Below are positions 1 through 8,036 of a DNA stretch of 36,205 nucleotides, one piece after another. Positions within the stretch are counted from its first letter, which is position 1; each line of letters opens with the position of its first letter. The notes under the pieces were generated by a model. The model made no database searches. It worked only from the letters and a program-made list of their open reading frames with translations, and was not told where the DNA came from. The stretch spans positions 1-36,205 of the forward strand of contig CANTEO010000024.1 in NCBI GenBank assembly GCA_947652855.1, read 5' to 3'. The position numbers were made by a program, and so were the translations under genes. The stretch comes from an uncultured Roseburia sp. GTDB taxonomy: Bacteria; Bacillota; Clostridia; Lachnospirales; Lachnospiraceae.

Positions 1-555
1 ATCAATAATTTCAACGCCATCATGGCATAGGTCAATCGGATACTCTAAAATCACTTTGCTGTATGGCAGCTCCTTGATCGCGTCTGCCTGATCTTTTGTC
101 GGATCTGGAATTGCAACAAAATCCTCCAAATCTTCAACATCCAATTCAATAGGAGGAATTTCTCCATCCTCGTGCTTCTTCAAATGCTGCCATGCCCTTG
201 CGTCTATGTCATTAGACATTTCTTCTGGCAATGGATTTTTAAAATAAAGCATGGCCTTTTTTTCTTTACCATAAACCACCTCATTAATGACTGCTGTGCA
301 TGGGGTAGAATAGGCCGGCAATACCTTCTCTCCGATCAGGGAATTGATAAATGTGCTTTTTCCATTTTTAAATTCCCCTATGACCAAAACCTTAAAATTA
401 TCATTCATCAGCTTATTATTCAAATCAACCAGCGCCGATCCATTCACAGCTAAGCCTATTTCATTTAATTCATCCACGACATCAGCAAGCTTCATTAAAG
501 AGCGTGATACCATTCCCTTTTTTTCTTTTATATACTCATAGTGTTTATCCGGCAT
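1..555 (-). CDS. Dynamin-like GTPase, third gene of the tandem (N-terminal part only)
   Basis: I translated this from the ATG at 555; the frame stays open to the window edge, giving the first 185 residues, and the C-terminus lies outside. A clear G1 P-loop, GEFKNGKST, sits at residues 60-68, followed by INSLIGEKVLP and a threonine-containing G2 region (TPCTAV, residues 84-89). This arrangement is typical of bacterial dynamin-like proteins, large GTPases that bind and remodel membranes. A short helical stretch comes before the G domain, as is usual for the family. The start is one nucleotide after the stop of the preceding GTPase gene, with AGAGGAG about 7 nt upstream, so the genes are almost certainly co-translated. 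It differs from its two neighbours in P-loop sequence, so the three are paralogues rather than fresh duplicates. Function beyond GTPase/membrane remodelling is not visible. Confidence 0.85.
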   Translation of the reverse strand, partial: MPDKHYEYIKEKKGMVSRSLMKLADVVDELNEIGLAVNGSALVDLNNKLMNDNFKVLVIGEFKNGKSTFINSLIGEKVLPAYSTPCTAVINEVVYGKEKKAMLYFKNPLPEEMSNDIDARAWQHLKKHEDGEIPPIELDVEDLEDFVAIPDPTKDQADAIKELPYSKVILEYPIDLCHDGVEIID

Positions 556-556
556 T

Positions 557-2179
557 TTAAATCTCCTCTATACAAGTAATGATTTCCTGTATCTTATTTA
601 TCCTGTCATCCAACGCATCTGTATTGTTCTCTGTGAATTTGTACTTATGCTCAATATTTCTCTGCGCCTCCCGCTTAAATTCATCTGCCATCTTGCCATA
701 TATTGCTTCCAGCTCCCTTCTTGAAATCGTTCTGACCTCATTTGAAATCTCTCTTACTTTAGAAGAAAGCTCTGATTTGACCCCTTCCATCTGCTCATTG
801 TCCTTTACTCCCAAATAATGCCAGGCCAACGCCCCTCCGCCAATACCTATGGCCGCGCCTACCATACGGAATAAGCCATATCCTATGACAACCATGCCCC
901 CTGTCCCTATTATTGTATATTTCTTATATGTGCCATAAGGGAGTAACTCTTCATTCCTTCTCATCTTCTCTGCAGGCAGATGAAATGCTTCCGGTTCTAA
1001 GCCCAATTTTACTTGCAATGTTTCATTGATCCACTCGATATCCCTCAAAATAATTTCTATTACAAAGCTATCTGTCTTTTCAGAGGCTATGGACGCCGCT
1101 TTTTGCCATTTACTCTCCAGTTCATGGTTGTACCAATTATATTTGTCCAAAGAAGCAGAAAAATCGTTTAGCAAATCCCTGGAAATATCATCAAATTGCC
1201 GTTTTATGAACGCATCCGCCTGCTCCACAGCTAAGTTTCCCTTTTGCTTTAACTTAATAAACGCCTCCTCTATTGAGGTTAACTCCAGTTCCCTCTGTTG
1301 GGCGGTTTTTTCATTCTTCCTCCTGATTTCATCCAAACCTTTCTTCTTATTTTCTTTTAAAGGCTCTATTTCTTTTTTCAACTCTCCTTGTATATATTGC
1401 AGCATACCTTTCGCAGAATTCGACTCCATTCCCCACTCAATTTTTGCCATCATCAGAATCTCTTCCTTAATGTCTTTACTGTCATAGCGGCTGTCTGCCA
1501 GATGCCCTTTCTCCCTATCATCAAAGATACGCCATTTCACATGAGAGAATTTTCTTTCCATCTGCTTCTTTGCATAATCCAACAGATGTGATGCATCACC
1601 CTTGTCCACAGAGGATAGTTTGTTGATGATCAAAATCAAATGGCTCGGGCCAACATAACGAACATAATTTTCAATAAACAGGCATTCCGGTTCACTAAGC
1701 AAATGTTCTGCTGAAAGAACCAAAACCACGGCATCGCATTGATAAACCTCTGACATCAAAGCAAGATCATTCAACTTTTTCTTATTCATCAATCCGTGAA
1801 ATTCTTTCATGACAAGCGAATGATCTTTTAATACATCATTCGGCGCAAATATTTCAACCGAATCGCCTTCCTCAATCAATTCATCTAAAGCGCTCCTATC
1901 CGCTTCACCTGCCGATGTCAAAATCCGTTCTGTTTCCCCATATTTTAAAGTCACTTTTGCTAATGAAGGCATGATGCCTGTAGGAAGCAGGCCATCTCCC
2001 ACCAAAAAATTAATCAGAGTGCTTTTTCCTACTAAATCATCGCCCACAAATCCAATCGCTTGACTTTCCGCTTTCTTACCTTTAGCTAGATATATGGCCA
2101 CCATATCCGCAAGCAATACATATTTGGACTTTCTTAACAGCTCCTGAATATGATTCAACCTTTCTTCCAATAGCCTCAT
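557..2179 (-). CDS. Dynamin-like GTPase with degenerate G3 motif, second gene of the tandem
   Basis: The protein has 540 residues. The P-loop is G46-DDLV-G51-K52-S53-T54, and a G4-like INKLSSVD lies at 185-192. Where a DxPG (G3) motif would be expected (about residues 120-130) the sequence reads LVMKEFHG, so the aspartate and proline are missing and GTP hydrolysis may be weak or absent. Long charged helices (about 255-420) come before a strongly hydrophobic stretch at 421-455 (TIIGTGGMVV, then AAIGIGGGALAW), followed by another helix. This is the layout of a dynamin-like protein with a membrane-inserting element. The start follows directly on the stop of the upstream gene (TAA then ATG), with a strong AAGGAGGTG ribosome site. 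In two-component bacterial dynamins such as the Campylobacter DLP1/DLP2 pair the partners form hetero-oligomers; a similar partner role here is inference. Confidence 0.85.
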   Translation of the reverse strand: MRLLEERLNHIQELLRKSKYVLLADMVAIYLAKGKKAESQAIGFVGDDLVGKSTLINFLVGDGLLPTGIMPSLAKVTLKYGETERILTSAGEADRSALDELIEEGDSVEIFAPNDVLKDHSLVMKEFHGLMNKKKLNDLALMSEVYQCDAVVLVLSAEHLLSEPECLFIENYVRYVGPSHLILIINKLSSVDKGDASHLLDYAKKQMERKFSHVKWRIFDDREKGHLADSRYDSKDIKEEILMMAKIEWGMESNSAKGMLQYIQGELKKEIEPLKENKKKGLDEIRRKNEKTAQQRELELTSIEEAFIKLKQKGNLAVEQADAFIKRQFDDISRDLLNDFSASLDKYNWYNHELESKWQKAASIASEKTDSFVIEIILRDIEWINETLQVKLGLEPEAFHLPAEKMRRNEELLPYGTYKKYTIIGTGGMVVIGYGLFRMVGAAIGIGGGALAWHYLGVKDNEQMEGVKSELSSKVREISNEVRTISRRELEAIYGKMADEFKREAQRNIEHKYKFTENNTDALDDRINKIQEIITCIEEI

Positions 2180-4153
2180 TTAGCCCACCTCCTTCATTTG
2201 AGCAATATACTGTCTTAACTTATCCATGCACGCAACTATATCGGCCTTCCTCCTGGCATTCTCTTCCATCTCTTTTAACATACAATTCCTATCCGTTTCT
2301 ATAGCGCCTCTATTGTCCTCAATCATTTTCTCCAAATGCATCTGAGCGTTTTCCCCATTCTCCAAGACAATTTTACTTATACGCTCTGATACATAAGATT
2401 TTGTAACCTGACATATCGTTTCCATAGCGTCAAAAACGCTATTCCATGCCATTTCTTTATGCCTGTTAATCGGATTAGAGAAGAATGATCTCATTTTCTT
2501 GAACAAGCCGCTAGTATCGCTCTCTATTGTCGATCTGACCTCACGTATTGTTTCCTGCATCAAATCTTCGGATTCTGATAAGAAACTCTCTTCCATCAGT
2601 TGACATCCCACATTTTCTATTTGCCCTATCCTTAGATCAATTCCGCACTCACGATAAAATTCTTCAAATTTCTCCTCCATTTCATTTAATTTCGAATTAA
2701 GGCCATTTTGAAATTCCAAGATTCTTTGTAAAACCATGTTTTGGATTTCCGTAAGCACATCATTCAAATTAAAGTCAATTGCAATTAATAATTGTTGCGA
2801 ATCATTGCAATCATTGATTGCCTTTTCTGCCATTTCGTTAAACTTTGAAAACGTTAACTGTATATATAAAAGATCGCCTAACATTCTTTTCGCACTGATA
2901 TCGCAATAATCAATAATCTCCTTATCCGCCAACTCTTCGAATTCAACAATCGGCTTAACCAGTTCACCTTGCAGCAATTGATTCCTTTCCTCATAATCGT
3001 TAACTGTTTCCATCAGATTTTCATTCAGCCGCATACTCACCCGTTCACATATAGTTATTATTTTGCTTCGAATAAATCTGCTCTTATTCGTCTCCAAAAC
3101 TTCAATGATTTTTGCAATGCCGTCCTCATACATTGCAATCAGCTCTTCTTTATCAGATTCACTGATATCATCAAGGAATGTTGTCTGCATTTCAGCGTCA
3201 ACGCTTTTAAGATAGATCAACGTAGGCATCGGGATCACGCAAGCAGATTCTATCTCTAATCCATTTTCCAATCTTCGTTTTATCACGCGCAGCAATCTGG
3301 GAAGCTCATCTCGATCCCCCAATAGCTCAACTTTAGTAACCACATATATGCAGTCTGACTTTTGCTCTGCAAGATTCTCATTCACATAACTTAACAATTC
3401 TTCCGAAACAGGCTCATCGTATGGAATAATTACAACAATCGCGTCGCATATGCTTTCGATTGCATTTTTTGTAACATCATTATGCCTTTTATTTATAGAT
3501 TCTGTTCCTGGAGTATCTACCAGCGCAATCTTATGCGGTATGCTTTCATTTTGATAATACAGCGTTACGCATTTCACATCAGACGCAATTTCTTCTGTTG
3601 AAATGATTTTCTTAAACATCTTGATACAAATTTCGCGACTTACTTTTCTTTGTTGTTCTTTTGCATCCTGACTAATTCCAAACAATCTTTTAATCCACAA
3701 AACAATTCTTTTAAAAATAGACGGACATTCAACCGATAAACTTCTCTCTTCGATCCCCTCCACTTGATATCTTAAAAGCATTTCATCTTGATTTTCTGAA
3801 AGCCTCATTATTTTTTCATCTTTATATACAATCTCCAGATCATCATATTCCGCTTTTTTCAAAACACTGGCAGCCACTGTAGTCCCCTGTACGGCATCCG
3901 TGGGCAGTAAATTTTTATGAATCACAGAATTAATGAATGTAGATTTTCCACTTGAAAATGCGCCTACTGCTCCCAAATACAGACTGTCATCTTCTATCTT
4001 TCCTTCCAGTATCTTTAAATCCTTTTTTATATGAAAATATTTATTTTCATAACCCTTCTCATACACCGTTACAATTGACTTAATAAATGCCAAATACTCT
4101 GTACCTGAAATGGTATTTACAATTACGTCACTGCCCACTTTGATACCTCTCAT
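2180..4153 (-). CDS. Dynamin-like GTPase, first gene of the tandem
   Basis: The protein has 657 residues and a complete GTPase motif set: P-loop G64-AFSS-G69-K70-S71, G2 threonines at 91-92, G3 D213-T-P-G216, and a G4-like TKVE at 273-276 (a variant of T/NKxD). Long helical regions follow, with an amphipathic segment near SGLFKKMRSFFSNP in the C-terminal third that could act as a lipid-contacting paddle. Unusually, a basic-hydrophobic segment, FKRIVLWIKRLFGI (about 148-161), is inserted in the G domain between G2 and G3. It is a good candidate for a membrane-binding amphipathic helix. The family remodels or tethers membranes; there is no signal peptide, so the protein is cytoplasmic. The gene opens an operon of three dynamin-like genes. 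The ribosome site is weak (AGAG about 10 nt upstream). Its promoter carries the operator shared with the WYL gene. G+C is low. Confidence 0.9.
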   Translation of the reverse strand: MRGIKVGSDVIVNTISGTEYLAFIKSIVTVYEKGYENKYFHIKKDLKILEGKIEDDSLYLGAVGAFSSGKSTFINSVIHKNLLPTDAVQGTTVAASVLKKAEYDDLEIVYKDEKIMRLSENQDEMLLRYQVEGIEERSLSVECPSIFKRIVLWIKRLFGISQDAKEQQRKVSREICIKMFKKIISTEEIASDVKCVTLYYQNESIPHKIALVDTPGTESINKRHNDVTKNAIESICDAIVVIIPYDEPVSEELLSYVNENLAEQKSDCIYVVTKVELLGDRDELPRLLRVIKRRLENGLEIESACVIPMPTLIYLKSVDAEMQTTFLDDISESDKEELIAMYEDGIAKIIEVLETNKSRFIRSKIITICERVSMRLNENLMETVNDYEERNQLLQGELVKPIVEFEELADKEIIDYCDISAKRMLGDLLYIQLTFSKFNEMAEKAINDCNDSQQLLIAIDFNLNDVLTEIQNMVLQRILEFQNGLNSKLNEMEEKFEEFYRECGIDLRIGQIENVGCQLMEESFLSESEDLMQETIREVRSTIESDTSGLFKKMRSFFSNPINRHKEMAWNSVFDAMETICQVTKSYVSERISKIVLENGENAQMHLEKMIEDNRGAIETDRNCMLKEMEENARRKADIVACMDKLRQYIAQMKEVG

Positions 4154-4190
4154 TTCATTTTATCTCTTTTACCCTGCTTAAATCTTATAT

Positions 4191-4223
4191 ATTATAGCAA
4201 CCCAGTTGGACACATCCTGTCCA
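4191..4223 (-). promoter_or_regulatory. Promoter and palindromic operator of the three-dynamin operon
   Basis: On the minus strand a perfect -10 box TATAAT lies at 4196-4191. At the normal -35 distance there is only CAGGAT. That position is covered by the 17-bp palindrome TGGACACATCCTGTCCA (plus-strand 4207-4223; 6-bp arms TGGACA/TGTCCA, 5-bp centre). The palindrome ends 10 bp before the -10 box. Further upstream is an A-tract block, CAAAAAAAGACA (plus strand 4238-4249). A consensus -10 with a poor -35 under an operator fits an activator-dependent or tightly repressed promoter. The WYL regulator encoded just upstream is the obvious candidate binder, because its own promoter carries the same element at the same place. 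Confidence 0.7.
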
Positions 4224-4253
4224 TTCCAGGATTTTTTTGTCTTTTTTTGCGAA

Positions 4254-5207
4254 TTACTGGTTCCTCACGACCTCCACCGCATCCCCCTGGCTCCTAAGCC
4301 ACATCTCAATCCCATTCCCAAATGTCTCCGCCCGAATGAAATACCGCCCATTTTCCTCCTTTATGACCCTCGCCGTCGGAAGGCGGTCTAAAACGGCCTC
4401 CACGCTCGCCCCCTGGTACCAAAACTCCGTCCTTTGCAGCTTTCCCCCAAACATAAACTGTATCTTTTTACGGTACTCCCCTTCCTCAAACCGATCTCTG
4501 TAAGGAATCTTAAAGCGCTCCTCCAGCACCTCAAGCTCCTGTATCCTGTCGATGCGGTAAATTGTAGGGAATTTGTCATTTGCGTTCTCAAACTTCCGCT
4601 CCTTATCAATCTTCTCAATATGCGCCGCAAGGTAAAAATAAAACTCTGAAAACAAAATCGCAAGCGGCTGGACTTTCCGCTTTACGGTTTTACGGCCCTT
4701 TAGCCGCTCATATGCAATCTGAATGTATCTGTTTTCCCGAATTGCGTTTCCAATCTCCCACATATCCTTTAAAAATACCTTTTTATGCTGCAGCTCAATA
4801 TAATGATACCGTTCGTTCGCAATCAGGCTGTTGACAAGCTTCCGGTTCTCCGACGGCACGCAGCATTCCAGCAGCCGATCCAGCATATCCATCATCTCCG
4901 CCCTGGTGAACGCCCTGCTGTCAAGCAGTATCTTCGCCACCGCCAGGGCCTCCTCATTGGAAAACATCATCCGCTCTGACTTTTCCAGGCGATACCCATG
5001 CTGCCTGTAATCATAAATCAGATTGTTCCCGCTTCCAGCCAGAGCCGTCTGCAAATCCAGATAATCCCTGATATCCTCAAAATCACGCTGAATGCTCTTC
5101 TCATTCACTCCAAAAGAATTTGCTTCTTCCGCCTTATACAGCACTTTCCCCTTGCACAGCCTGTCGTACATCGAAAGCATACGGAACGGCTTGTCATTTT
5201 TCGTCAT
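4254..5207 (-). CDS. WYL-domain HTH transcriptional regulator, likely controls the dynamin operon
   Basis: From the ATG at 5207 this gives 317 residues. I chose that start because AAAGGAGAG lies about 8 nt upstream; the frame is open for another 59 codons upstream, but those would run through the promoter. An N-terminal winged-helix HTH is visible (LYKAEEANSFGVNEKSIQRD, then FEDIRDYL). A WYL-type sensor domain follows (PLAILFSEFYFYLAAHIEKI, where FYFYLAA stands in place of the usual WYLxA), then a C-terminal WCX-like region ending in EMWLRSQGDAVEVVRN. WYL proteins bind DNA and sense nucleic acids or nucleotides, and several, such as BrxR and CapW, control antiphage loci (known from the family). 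It lies just upstream of the dynamin operon on the same strand, with no terminator between them. Autoregulation and control of the operon are inferred from the shared operator. Confidence 0.88.
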   Translation of the reverse strand: MTKNDKPFRMLSMYDRLCKGKVLYKAEEANSFGVNEKSIQRDFEDIRDYLDLQTALAGSGNNLIYDYRQHGYRLEKSERMMFSNEEALAVAKILLDSRAFTRAEMMDMLDRLLECCVPSENRKLVNSLIANERYHYIELQHKKVFLKDMWEIGNAIRENRYIQIAYERLKGRKTVKRKVQPLAILFSEFYFYLAAHIEKIDKERKFENANDKFPTIYRIDRIQELEVLEERFKIPYRDRFEEGEYRKKIQFMFGGKLQRTEFWYQGASVEAVLDRLPTARVIKEENGRYFIRAETFGNGIEMWLRSQGDAVEVVRNQ

Positions 5208-5241
5208 CCTTAACTCTCCTTTATTTTTAAAAGCTAAGGAC

Positions 5242-5274
5242 ATCCTACCAAACTGCATGGACGCATCTTGTCCA
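5242..5274 (-). promoter_or_regulatory. Promoter and palindromic operator of the WYL regulator gene
   Basis: The palindrome TGGACGCATCTTGTCCA (plus-strand 5258-5274) matches the operator of the dynamin operon at 15 of 17 bases. Exactly 10 bp downstream in the direction of transcription is a -10-like TAGGAT (5247-5242). The -35 position reads CAAGAT and is again covered by the palindrome. The A-tract CAAAAAAAGACA recurs upstream (plus strand 5287-5298). The distance to the start codon (51-67 nt) is almost the same as in front of the dynamin operon (54-70 nt). The gene is therefore probably autoregulated. Confidence 0.68.
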
Positions 5275-5418
5275 TATGGAAAATTCTGTCTTTTTTTGAA
5301 AAAAGAACGCAAAAAAAAGAACCTATCGACTGTCTCAAACCATAAATGATTTGATCCCTTCCATAGATTCTTTCTCTTCATCAAAGCGGACGCTTCTTTC
5401 GATCTCGTTCCGAAACTC

Positions 5419-6330
5419 CTATCCCGCGTCCCTCACCGCCCCAATCAAAGAGGCAATTTCCGTCACGCCCTGCTCCCTGCAATACGCCCGCATCCCCTCC
5501 AGGATCGCGAGCGTCGCCCTGGGGTTATGGAAATTCGCCGTCCCGACCGACACGGCCGTCGCCCCGGCCAGCATCATCTCCAGCGCGTCCTCCGCCGTCA
5601 TGATCCCGCCCATGCCAATGATGGGCAGCTTCACCGCCTGCGCCGTCTGGTACACCATGCGCACGGCGATCGGATGGACTGCGGGGCCGGACAGGCCCCC
5701 CGTGCGGTTGGCAAGCGCGAATGTCCGCCTGTTCACGTCTATCTTCATCCCGGTTAGGGTATTGATTAAGGAAAGCGCGTCAGCCCCGCCCGCCTCCGCG
5801 GCCTTAGCCATCTCCGCAATGTCCGTGACGTTCGGGCTTAATTTCATAATGACCGGCTGCGCCGCGTGCCGCTTCACTTCCCTTGTGATTTCCTCCACGC
5901 TCTTTGGATTCTGCCCAAACGCAATCCCGCCTTCCTTCACATTGGGGCAGGAGATATTGATTTCCAGCAGGTCCACCGGCTGATCCGAAAGGCGCTCCAC
6001 CGTCTCGCAATAATCGCTCACGCCTTTTCCACAGACATTGACGACAATCCTCGTGTCATACTGCCTTAAAAACGGAATGTCCCGCCGGACAAACACATCC
6101 ACGCCGGGATTCTGCAAGCCGATGGCGTTCAGCATCCCTCCATAGACTTCCGCGACCCTCGGCGTTTTGTTGCCTTCCCAAGGGACGCTCGCCACGCCCT
6201 TCGTCACGACGGCGCCAAGCTCGCTTAAGTCCACAAATTCCGAAAACTCCTCCCCGGAGCCAAACGTCCCGGAGGCCGTCATGACCGGGTTTTTCAGCTC
6301 CACTCCGGCCAGGCTTACGCTCATGTCCAT
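5419..6330 (-). CDS. pyrD: Dihydroorotate dehydrogenase, type 1B catalytic subunit
   Basis: PyrD oxidises dihydroorotate to orotate, the fourth step of UMP synthesis, and passes electrons through PyrK to NAD. From the ATG at 6330 it has 303 residues, the usual length. The catalytic cysteine is in NISCPNVKEGG, and the FMN-binding barrel signatures NAIGLQNPG, SLINTLTGM and IIGMGGIMTAEDA are all present. A TTG one codon upstream is a possible alternative start. I prefer the ATG because it overlaps the pyrK stop as TGATG and has GGGGAGGTGGAG upstream. It is the last gene of a pyrC-pyrF-pyrK-pyrD run. No clear hairpin terminator follows; only a T-rich tract lies near 5313 before the WYL promoter. 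Confidence 0.96.
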   Translation of the reverse strand: MDMSVSLAGVELKNPVMTASGTFGSGEEFSEFVDLSELGAVVTKGVASVPWEGNKTPRVAEVYGGMLNAIGLQNPGVDVFVRRDIPFLRQYDTRIVVNVCGKGVSDYCETVERLSDQPVDLLEINISCPNVKEGGIAFGQNPKSVEEITREVKRHAAQPVIMKLSPNVTDIAEMAKAAEAGGADALSLINTLTGMKIDVNRRTFALANRTGGLSGPAVHPIAVRMVYQTAQAVKLPIIGMGGIMTAEDALEMMLAGATAVSVGTANFHNPRATLAILEGMRAYCREQGVTEIASLIGAVRDAG

Positions 6331-7097
6331 CAAAACTCCACCTCCCCGGCCTCAAACACAGGGCCTTCCTTGCAAACCCTCTTATTCCTGACATTGGTAT
6401 GCGCATCCACGTCCTTTGACTGGCAGACGCAGCCTAAGCACGCGCCAATCCCACAGGCCATGCGCTCCTCTAAGGACACATAGCACTCCATGCCATGCTG
6501 CGCCGCATATTCCTTCAAGGCCCGCAGCATGGGCAGGGGGCCGCAGGCATAGATGACGTCCGCCTCTAAGCCATGCGCCGCGATCGCGTCCAACACAGTG
6601 CCTTTTACGCCCAGGCTGCCATCCTCGGTCGCCACATACACATCTCCCTGCTTCTTAAAATCCTCCAGCAAAAACGCCTCGTCCCGAAAGCCAAGCACAA
6701 TCTGCTTTTTGCAGCTAAGCCGCTTGGACAGCTCTAAGATAGGTGGGATCCCAATCCCGCCCCCAATCAAAAAAGCTGCTCTCTCCTTTAAGGGGAATCC
6801 GTTCCCCAAAGGCCCCAAAGCCGCAATGCGCTCCCCGGCCTCCATCTGTGAAAGCTCCTTCGTCCCTTCGCCCGCCACGCGGAACACCAGACGCAGAGAG
6901 CGTTTATCCTCTCCGATTTCACAAATGCTGATGGGGCGCGGCAAAAGCCTGCTGCCGTCTTTGCAGGACAGCATCAGAAACTGCCCCGGCCCGGCCTCCT
7001 TCGCCAATTCATCCACACGAAGCCAACAATCAAAAATGCCGGGCGCAATTTCATTCTTCTGAAGGATCAGAGCCTCTTCCCGTCTCTTCTGTGCCAT
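6330..7097 (-). CDS. pyrK: Dihydroorotate dehydrogenase electron-transfer subunit
   Basis: PyrK is the FAD and 2Fe-2S subunit that carries electrons from PyrD to NAD. It has 255 residues, normal for the family. The FAD-binding RPISI motif starts at Arg54 and the nucleotide-binding GGGIGIPP is at 112-119. The 2Fe-2S ligands are Cys215, Cys220, Cys223 and Cys242 (ACGIGACLGCVC, then VCKEGPVF). The gene follows pyrF after 9 nt, with GGGGGAG before the start, and overlaps pyrD by one base, consistent with fixed stoichiometry of the PyrD2K2 complex. Confidence 0.96.
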   Translation of the reverse strand: MAQKRREEALILQKNEIAPGIFDCWLRVDELAKEAGPGQFLMLSCKDGSRLLPRPISICEIGEDKRSLRLVFRVAGEGTKELSQMEAGERIAALGPLGNGFPLKERAAFLIGGGIGIPPILELSKRLSCKKQIVLGFRDEAFLLEDFKKQGDVYVATEDGSLGVKGTVLDAIAAHGLEADVIYACGPLPMLRALKEYAAQHGMECYVSLEERMACGIGACLGCVCQSKDVDAHTNVRNKRVCKEGPVFEAGEVEF

Positions 7098-7106
7098 AGC
7101 TCCCCC

Positions 7107-8036
7107 TTAATTTGCCGCGCGAAGCGCGCCGTCAATGTCCGCGATCATGTCTTCTACAGCGGCCCTCGCCGCCTCCTCAAAATGCTCCGCCCCAAATTTC
7201 TGATATTTCTCCTGCTTGTAGGCGGCGATAATCCCCCGGGAGGAATTGACAATCGCCCCAAGCCCGTCCGCATTGAAAAAGTGCGTCAAATCCGCGCCCT
7301 TTCCGCCCTGCGCGCCATAGCCCGGGACTAAGATAAAGCTCTTTGGCAGGATGCGGCGGAGAATTTTGCCCATTTCAGGATAGGTCGCGCCGACGACCGC
7401 CCCAACGTTGCTGTAGCTGTCTTCCATGCAGGAGCCTGCCCATTCCGCAACCTTCTCCCCGACCCATTCGTACAGCGGCCTTCCGTCCATTATGCGGTCC
7501 TGAAACTCGCCGCTGGATGGGTTCGAGGTCTTCACCAGAATAAAAATCCCCTTGCCCTCTTCGCCGCACACGTCTAAGAACGGCTGAATGCCGTCCGTCC
7601 CAAGGTAGGGGTTGACCGTCGCGAAATCCTCGTCAAACGGCGCATAGGCGTTTGTTCCCACCGTCACTTTGCCAAGATGGGCCGCGGCATACGCCGCGGA
7701 AGTGGAGCCAATGTCCCCCCGCTTCACGTCGCCAATCACAATCAGCCCTTTCTCGTGGCAGTATTCCACCGTCTTTTGAAACGCCTTTAACCCTTCCACG
7801 CCAAACTGCTCATACATGGCGACCTGCGGCTTGACGGCCGGAATCAGGTCGCACGTCGCGTCAATCAGCTTGCGGTTATACCGCCAAATGGCCTCTGCCG
7901 CGCCAGAAAGCGTCTCTCCGCAATCGCTGTACGCCTCCTTTAAAATCTGCTCCGGGACATAGCTTAGCATCGGGTCTAAGCCCACGCAGATCGGCGCGTT
8001 CGTTTTCTTTATCTTCTCGATTAATTTTTGAATCAT
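7107..8036 (-). CDS. pyrF: Orotidine 5'-phosphate decarboxylase (long, type 2 form)
   Basis: PyrF decarboxylates OMP to UMP, the last step of the pathway. The protein has 309 residues, the longer version of the enzyme that opens with the substrate-binding APICVGLDPML. The catalytic Lys/Asp set is in GDVKRGDIGST (Asp103, Lys105, Asp108), and the phosphate-binding PGYGAQGGKG is near the C-terminus. Its ATG overlaps the pyrC stop as ATGA (4 bp), indicating translational coupling. pyrE, needed for the preceding step, is not in the window. Confidence 0.96.
   Translation of the reverse strand: MIQKLIEKIKKTNAPICVGLDPMLSYVPEQILKEAYSDCGETLSGAAEAIWRYNRKLIDATCDLIPAVKPQVAMYEQFGVEGLKAFQKTVEYCHEKGLIVIGDVKRGDIGSTSAAYAAAHLGKVTVGTNAYAPFDEDFATVNPYLGTDGIQPFLDVCGEEGKGIFILVKTSNPSSGEFQDRIMDGRPLYEWVGEKVAEWAGSCMEDSYSNVGAVVGATYPEMGKILRRILPKSFILVPGYGAQGGKGADLTHFFNADGLGAIVNSSRGIIAAYKQEKYQKFGAEHFEEAARAAVEDMIADIDGALRAAN

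Noticed and set aside
1026..1487. A 153-codon plus-strand frame opposite the second dynamin gene
   Set aside because: Low-complexity serine/phenylalanine-rich antisense of a helical coding region; the minus-strand frame is a full GTPase.
5208..5384. Upstream extension of the WYL protein to an ATG at 5384
   Set aside because: It would translate across the promoter/operator and is poorly protein-like, while the ATG at 5207 has a strong ribosome site.
5335..5418. In-frame 27-codon open stretch directly after the pyrD stop (EFRNEIERSVRFDEEKESME and onward)
   Set aside because: It looks protein-like, but it is short, has no start or ribosome site, and pyrD already has its normal length. It could be a remnant of a longer reading frame but cannot be supported.
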